Assembly (NCBI RefSeq): GCF_001908275.1
Contig: NZ_CP018620.1
Location: forward strand, 2,604,001 to 2,668,000
Source: Paenibacillus xylanexedens
GTDB lineage: Bacteria; Bacillota; Bacilli; Paenibacillales; Paenibacillaceae
Direction of reading: 5' to 3'
DNA: 64,000 nucleotides
Every line of letters starts with the position of its first letter. Position 1 is the stretch's first letter. This document shows positions 60,350 to 64,000 of this stretch, in pieces. Both the position numbers and the translations under genes were made by a program. A model generated the notes under the pieces. It saw only the letters and a list, made by a program, of their open reading frames with translations, was not told the DNA's origin and searched no databases.

Positions 60350-60412
60350 GTGGCAATATGGATAATGCCGGATTGCTCGTTCGCTAGAAAGCCTTACGCA
60401 AAGCCTGAATAG
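60350..60412 (+). CDS. Leader peptide (20 aa) of the FusB-like gene
   Basis: GTG 60350 follows GGGGG by seven bases. The frame reads 20 codons (MAIWIMPDCSF, then ARKPYAKPE) and stops TAG at 60410. Its last codons lie on the first arm of the leader stem (GCAAAGCCTG, 60398-60407), the arrangement used in drug-inducible translation attenuators. Not a functional protein in itself. Confidence 0.5.
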   Translation: MAIWIMPDCSFARKPYAKPE

Positions 60413-60530
60413 GGGCGGACTTTGTGTAGGGCGCGACAAAAATGAGATTGTTGCCCTGGAATCTACATTAACATAACGTTTCATCCCACAGGCTTTGCAC
60501 CTTATTTGTTCTTCCAATAAAAATAAGGGG
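60398..60530 (+). promoter_or_regulatory. Probable translation attenuator before the FusB-like gene
   Basis: Arm A GCAAAGCCTG (60398-60407) pairs with arm B CAGGCTTTGC (60489-60498), 10 of 10. Arm C CCTTATTT (60500-60507) pairs with arm D AAATAAGG (60521-60528), which covers the first half of the ribosome site AAGGGG (60525-60530). A further hairpin AGGGC/GCCCT lies at 60427-60456. With the leader peptide on arm A, this fits ribosome-stalling control, as for many ribosome-protection genes. Confidence 0.55.
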
Positions 60531-60539
60531 CTGAACGCC

Positions 60540-61181
60540 ATGCAAACACCATTTATTCAGAATCATCAATTCAATTATATTCAAAAACAAGCTGATTTCC
60601 TGCTCAAAACGCTACGCTCGGTTGTGGATCCAAAAGTATTGGAAACCGTCCGTTATACAGTCGGCACAAATGCGGTGAGCATCTTCGATGAACTCACTCC
60701 GGAGCAGAAGCAACTGTTGGAGCAGTTATCCACGTATGAGACGACACATGAATTGCAGACGTATCTGAACGGGCTGGAATCATATCTGATTCCATATCCG
60801 CAAGTATCAGCGAAGCAGATTCTGAAGCTTTTTCCTAAAGCGAAGAAGCTTAAAGTGCCCGATCTCGAATCCATCGATTACGCACGTACTACCTATCTGA
60901 GATGGACTGACATTGCGACGAGCCGTTTGTTCATCGTGTACCCGTATGAAGGCAGATTCCTCGGTATCGAGGGACGGATTACACCCACGAACAAAAAAGG
61001 GTACTGCATGTTCTGTCATCGTCATCAGGAGCTCGGATTCTTCAATGTGAAGACCAAGGCTCATTCGCCAGATAACTTTTCTTCCATTGCCCAGTACGTA
61101 TGCATGGATAACACAGCTTGCAACCATAGCATCACTGATATCACTATGCTGGAGAAGTTTCTTCTCTCGACAGTAAAATAA
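60540..61181 (+). CDS. FusB-like elongation factor G-binding protein
   Basis: 213 residues from ATG 60540 (AAGGGG nine bases upstream). It has an N-terminal helical bundle (residues 1-75) and a C-terminal four-cysteine zinc finger, CMFCHRH near 159 and YVCMDNTACNHS near 190, as in FusB/FusC/FBP proteins that bind EF-G and free it from the ribosome when fusidic acid traps it. Such proteins are widespread in Gram-positive genomes and may be housekeeping factors. The complex leader supports inducible expression. Resistance phenotype is not established. Confidence 0.85.
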   Translation: MQTPFIQNHQFNYIQKQADFLLKTLRSVVDPKVLETVRYTVGTNAVSIFDELTPEQKQLLEQLSTYETTHELQTYLNGLESYLIPYPQVSAKQILKLFPKAKKLKVPDLESIDYARTTYLRWTDIATSRLFIVYPYEGRFLGIEGRITPTNKKGYCMFCHRHQELGFFNVKTKAHSPDNFSSIAQYVCMDNTACNHSITDITMLEKFLLSTVK

Positions 61182-61187
61182 TGCAAG

Positions 61188-61231
61188 ACACGCAAGCAGG
61201 GTCGCTCTACGGAGCGACCCTGCTTGCGTGT
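61188..61231. terminator. Strong hairpin terminator
   Basis: Perfect 19-base stem ACACGCAAGCAGGGTCGCT with its complement around a CTACGG loop, between convergent genes. No T-run follows, but the stem is very stable. Confidence 0.75.
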
Positions 61232-61309
61232 TCAAGCGTTGTGATTCGATATTGAACGTACCACAAACTTCAGAATTCATAGTCGGGTCATACCTTTTTT
61301 CTCATACCA

Positions 61310-61897
61310 TCATGGAGTCGGAATATCGTTGGCATAGTTCAGTCCCAAGTGATGTGCATGGTTCAGCAGTACTTCATAGTGCTCAGGCTTGGATTCCAAT
61401 GTTTCATATAAAAACTCAACCCTCGATTGGGACACGCCGCAGTAATCGGCAATCCCCACATTGAGCAGGTTGGCGATCGATTGACCATAGTTGCGCTTCT
61501 GCACCTGTTCTTCCGTCACACCCGAAAGAGCGATCCACAATATCTGCTGATGAGGGAGCTTGTTCGCGCCATAGGCAAATCCGTTGTTCATGACACGATC
61601 TACATAACCTTTCAACATGGCTGGCAGATGCCACCACCAGAGAGGAAACACAAAAGCCACAGCATCGTGTTTCTTCAATCGCTTCATTTCGGTTTCAACC
61701 TCAGGCGAGAATACCTGATTTTCTTGGGTATAGTCTGGTTCATCCATCTCTCGGAGAATTGGGTCGAAGCCAATCCCATGCAAATCCAATATCTCATAAC
61801 CGTGACCAGCATCGGTAAGACCCTGTGCAAAACGTTGAGCTACCTGAAAGGTCAAGGAGTCTTTTCTGGGGTGGGACACTACAACGAGTACGTTCAT
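61310..61897 (-). CDS. Flavodoxin-like NAD(P)H oxidoreductase
   Basis: 195 residues from ATG 61897 (earlier frame to 61939 has no site). FMN-binding fold of the NQO1/KefF/YwrO type: VLVVVSHPRKDSLTFQVAQRF at the phosphate loop, DAVAFVFPLWWWHLPAMLKGYVDRV near 80. These enzymes reduce quinones or other electrophiles. It is divergent from the HxlR regulator, with an inverted repeat at 61993-62040 between, so it is the likely target of that regulator. Confidence 0.88.
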   Translation of the reverse strand: MNVLVVVSHPRKDSLTFQVAQRFAQGLTDAGHGYEILDLHGIGFDPILREMDEPDYTQENQVFSPEVETEMKRLKKHDAVAFVFPLWWWHLPAMLKGYVDRVMNNGFAYGANKLPHQQILWIALSGVTEEQVQKRNYGQSIANLLNVGIADYCGVSQSRVEFLYETLESKPEHYEVLLNHAHHLGLNYANDIPTP

Positions 61898-61992
61898 CTT
61901 ATCTTTCACTACCTTTCTGAATTGCAGTCTTGTAGCCATAAATCAGTGGCTGATGCTATTATAAACAGGTATGAAAACATCTGGAAGTACGC

Positions 61993-62040
61993 ACTTTGAT
62001 GTTCTATAAGAAGAATGAAGTGCTATAGGAACATCAAAGT
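61993..62040. promoter_or_regulatory. Putative HxlR operator
   Basis: ACTTTGATGTTC (61993-62004) and GAACATCAAAGT (62029-62040) form a perfect 12-base inverted repeat, extended by TATA on the inner side, with a 24-base gap. Located between the oxidoreductase and HxlR genes. Confidence 0.75.
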
Positions 62041-62144
62041 ACCCTAAATGGATGCCTCGAAATGGGCTTAAATAATAGAAAGAAGAGCAGCAAAAAGTTT
62101 ATATTTTCACTTGGGATACAGTCTAATTATGGAGGGGTTCAAAA

Positions 62145-62543
62145 ATGACAGAACATGGAGAAACGAGTGCTCCAAAAAAATATAAAGTAGGCGTGGAAGC
62201 GGCCTTGGAAGTAATGGGTGGGAAGTGGAAGCCTTTGATTATTTATCATTTGATGACAGGACGGAAACGCACGTCGGAACTCCGACGGTTAATACCGGAC
62301 ATTACGCAGAAGATGCTGACAACACAGCTGAGAGGACTTGAAAAGGATGAGATCGTACAGCGCAAGGTATATTCAGAGGTACCTCCCAAAGTGGAATATG
62401 AGTTAACGGACTATGGCTGGGGACTCAAGCCTGCCCTGGATCATCTATGTTATTGGGGAGAAGAGCATCTGGATAAAATCCACGGGGATAAGTTTAAAGT
62501 TTTGGAGGACTTCGATTCTGAAGAGAAGGGGGCAAGAAATTGA
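62145..62543 (+). CDS. HxlR-family transcriptional regulator
   Basis: 132 residues, winged helix with VMGGKWKPLIIYHLMTGRKRTSELRRLIP, DITQKMLTTQLRGLEKDEIVQRKVY and the family wing YELTDYGWGLKPALD. Family members sense aldehydes, quinones or redox stress, often through an N-terminal Cys, which is absent here, so the signal may differ. TATGGAGGGG precedes ATG. It probably represses the divergent oxidoreductase. It overlaps the NUDIX gene by four bases. Confidence 0.9.
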   Translation: MTEHGETSAPKKYKVGVEAALEVMGGKWKPLIIYHLMTGRKRTSELRRLIPDITQKMLTTQLRGLEKDEIVQRKVYSEVPPKVEYELTDYGWGLKPALDHLCYWGEEHLDKIHGDKFKVLEDFDSEEKGARN

Positions 62544-63034
62544 ATGGTGCGGAGCACGTGAAACAGGCAGTCCCTATTCGTTGTAAAGGCGTGGCTGTAG
62601 TTCTGTTGAAGAAAAGCCTCGATCAATACCGTGTACTAATGCTGAAACGGGCTGGTCGTATGTTGCATAACGAGTGGTGTTATGTTGGCGGCGGGATAGA
62701 AAAGGGCGAGAAGGCATGGGAAGCTGCACTCAGAGAAGTTCATGAGGAAACAGGTATTACGGAAGTCCGGTTGTATTCTGCCAATCAATTCGAACAATAT
62801 TATTCACCCATGGAGGATTATATCTATACCGCTCCCGTATTCGTAGGATATGTGGATGAAAGCCAGCCTGTCCGTTTAAATCATGAACATACCGAGTACC
62901 AATGGATGACGTTTGACGAAGCTAAAGAAAATGCGGCATTACCTGGGATTGATAACATTTTGGATTTTGTTGAAAAGCATTTTGCCAGAAAAGCCCCTTC
63001 CGAGTGGCTTAGGATTAATGAAGAGAATAATTAG
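62540..63034 (+). CDS. NUDIX hydrolase
   Basis: 164 residues. The Nudix box GGGIEKGEKAWEAALREVHEETGI fits GX5EX7REUXEEXGU (residues about 52-75), so it cleaves a nucleoside diphosphate linked to another group. Start TTG 62540 overlaps the HxlR stop (TTGA), with AAGGGGG upstream, so translation is coupled. Substrate unknown. Confidence 0.88.
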   Translation: MNGAEHVKQAVPIRCKGVAVVLLKKSLDQYRVLMLKRAGRMLHNEWCYVGGGIEKGEKAWEAALREVHEETGITEVRLYSANQFEQYYSPMEDYIYTAPVFVGYVDESQPVRLNHEHTEYQWMTFDEAKENAALPGIDNILDFVEKHFARKAPSEWLRINEENN

Positions 63035-63037
63035 GAG

Positions 63038-63484
63038 GTGGAACTCATCACATACAAGACGATTTATCCAAGAGCATGGTTGAGCCTATTATGTATGTTG
63101 GTCATTGAAGCTATGTTTTTCAGAAATGTAATTTACGATGAAAATGGTATTCTTAAGTACTTCCTGATCGTTATATTGACCTTTATTCTCGGTTATATCG
63201 TTTTTCTGCTCTGGCGTTTGTTTTTCACTAAACCCAGTATTACGCTGGAAAGCGATCATGTGATTTCTATGAAACTTCAGAGATATGATGCATCTCAGAT
63301 TGAGTGTATTTATATGAATTACAGACGGATTGGCATCAAACTCTATGGTAAACGGTTAGTTCCGATGGATCTATGTTTTTATTTTCAACGAGGTCAGGAG
63401 TCCGCAGGCGTAGAAGCTGTTCATGAATGGGCGGCGCGAAACGACAAAGAAATAAAACACAAATTGTTTCAAACCTTGGGGTAG
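63038..63484 (+). CDS. Small two-segment membrane protein, start uncertain
   Basis: Membrane segments near residues 10-22 and 37-58, then a cytoplasmic domain (LESDHVISMKLQRYDASQIECI). The GTG at 63038 is inside the only ribosome site (AGGAGG 63033-63038); the in-frame ATC at 63047 has ideal spacing and would begin ITYKTIYPRAW, so either an ATC start or a mutated ATG is possible, as at 58498. It lies three bases after the NUDIX stop. Family not recognised. Confidence 0.6.
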   Translation: MELITYKTIYPRAWLSLLCMLVIEAMFFRNVIYDENGILKYFLIVILTFILGYIVFLLWRLFFTKPSITLESDHVISMKLQRYDASQIECIYMNYRRIGIKLYGKRLVPMDLCFYFQRGQESAGVEAVHEWAARNDKEIKHKLFQTLG

Positions 63485-63584
63485 ACCAGTACGTCTGTTG
63501 AGTATAAGGAGTCGTTAAGGCTGAAGATTTTCGAGGAGTAGCGATGAAAAAAAAGACTTCTAAAAATTACCAGGAGAGATGCCC

Positions 63585-64000
63585 ATGAGATATCTAACGA
63601 AAGAATGGTATGAGCTTTGTCAGCAGACACATCTTCATTTTGGTTTAAGAGTACATAATGGAGCTTACGAGTCAGATGAGAATCTATTTTTGAGGCTGTA
63701 TAAAAGAAAGGAAAAAGCGCATTTGAAACAGGAGCGAGAGTTATATAACTTGGACCCACGTTTCATGCTGGAGCATGATGGTCAAGTACTTACTCGCGTA
63801 GACAAAGCTTTCGATGAGGAAGAAGTGACAGAAGAAGACCAGATCGTATTTCACTTGCCGCCGGAACAAAGAGCGCATATCGAGAAACTCATTGCAGAAT
63901 ATGATGTACGTCCTCCGTTTGATGAGAAGAAATGTAAGGAAGAGTACAAAGAATCGATGGAGTGGAATTTTCAATACAAGGCGGAGAATTTGCCACAGGA
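63585..64000 (+). CDS. DUF4085-like protein, 3' end outside window
   Basis: Reads MRYLTKEWYELCQQTHLHFGL at the start, then LFLRLYKRKEKAHLKQE, typical of DUF4085, a family of Firmicutes proteins of unknown function and about 250 residues. CAGGAGAG lies seven bases before ATG. The frame is open to the window edge (138 codons visible). Soluble. Confidence 0.8.
   Translation, partial: MRYLTKEWYELCQQTHLHFGLRVHNGAYESDENLFLRLYKRKEKAHLKQERELYNLDPRFMLEHDGQVLTRVDKAFDEEEVTEEDQIVFHLPPEQRAHIEKLIAEYDVRPPFDEKKCKEEYKESMEWNFQYKAENLPQ

Overview
The window looks like a Paenibacillus-type chromosome (Firmicutes). Shine-Dalgarno sites are strong (GGAGG class). Gene families typical of Paenibacillus are present: a YesM/AraC two-component system beside Lpl-type sugar permeases, a Btr-like AraC/substrate-binding regulator, a Spo0E-like phosphatase, RecQ, a DUF4080 radical SAM protein and a FusB-like EF-G binding protein. 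Base composition is moderate in the housekeeping blocks and clearly AT-rich in the accessory stretches (about 17-25, 29-47 and 58-60 kb). The species assignment is inferred from gene content only.

Layout. 1-5.4 kb: surface-polysaccharide/glycosylation genes (glycosyltransferases, NAD-dependent sugar-nucleotide dehydratase, nucleotide-sugar dehydrogenase, methyltransferase), followed by a perfect 28-copy GCAGAA microsatellite. 6.1-11.4 kb: an AraC/GyrI-like regulator divergent from a two-subunit ABC exporter. 11.6-17.1 kb: Rpn-family nuclease, RecQ and a B12-type radical SAM protein. 17.3-24.7 kb: small accessory genes, many secreted or of unknown function. 25.1-28.7 kb: a Fur-boxed iron-siderophore block (binding lipoprotein, FhuF-like protein, AraC-SBP fusion regulator). 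28.7-47.2 kb: the unusual region. 47.5-49.9 kb: small regulators and secreted proteins. 50.0-57.5 kb: a sugar ABC importer with its sensor kinase and response regulator. 57.7-64.0 kb: accessory genes, a probable translation-attenuated FusB-like gene, an HxlR/oxidoreductase pair, a NUDIX gene and a partial DUF4085 gene at the right edge.

The standout is an integron-like gene cassette array at 36,892-46,394. Ten full repeats plus one truncated repeat lie in one orientation, nearly always one after each gene. Each has the architecture of an integron attC site: an R'' box (RYYYAAC-like), an L''/L' stem around TATTCACG...CGTGAATA, and an R' box GTTRRRY. Decisively, the six bases that begin each cassette (just after the G of the preceding R') are complementary to the R'' box at the end of that same cassette, even though the box differs from cassette to cassette (TTATCG/CGATAAC, TTATGT/ACATAAC, TTAGAT/ATCTAAC, TTATCC/GGATAAC, TTATCT/AGATAAC). 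That is the footprint of insertion of circular cassettes at G^TT. The cassettes carry an HNH protein, a nuclease-TOPRIM fusion, DUF5677-like proteins, a SEC-C protein, a zinc-ribbon protein and several unknowns, a defence-like cargo.

Immediately upstream, on the same strand, is a tyrosine recombinase gene. All catalytic residues are readable, but it has four frameshifts and no IntI-specific extra domain. An attI-like junction follows it. A second, internally deleted copy of this recombinase head lies at about 28.77-29.02 kb, followed by small genes, a frameshifted acetyltransferase and a degenerate attC-like repeat, suggesting an older, decayed head and array. Cassette integrons are very rarely reported from Firmicutes, and the usual IntI is absent here, so this is the best candidate for an undescribed system.
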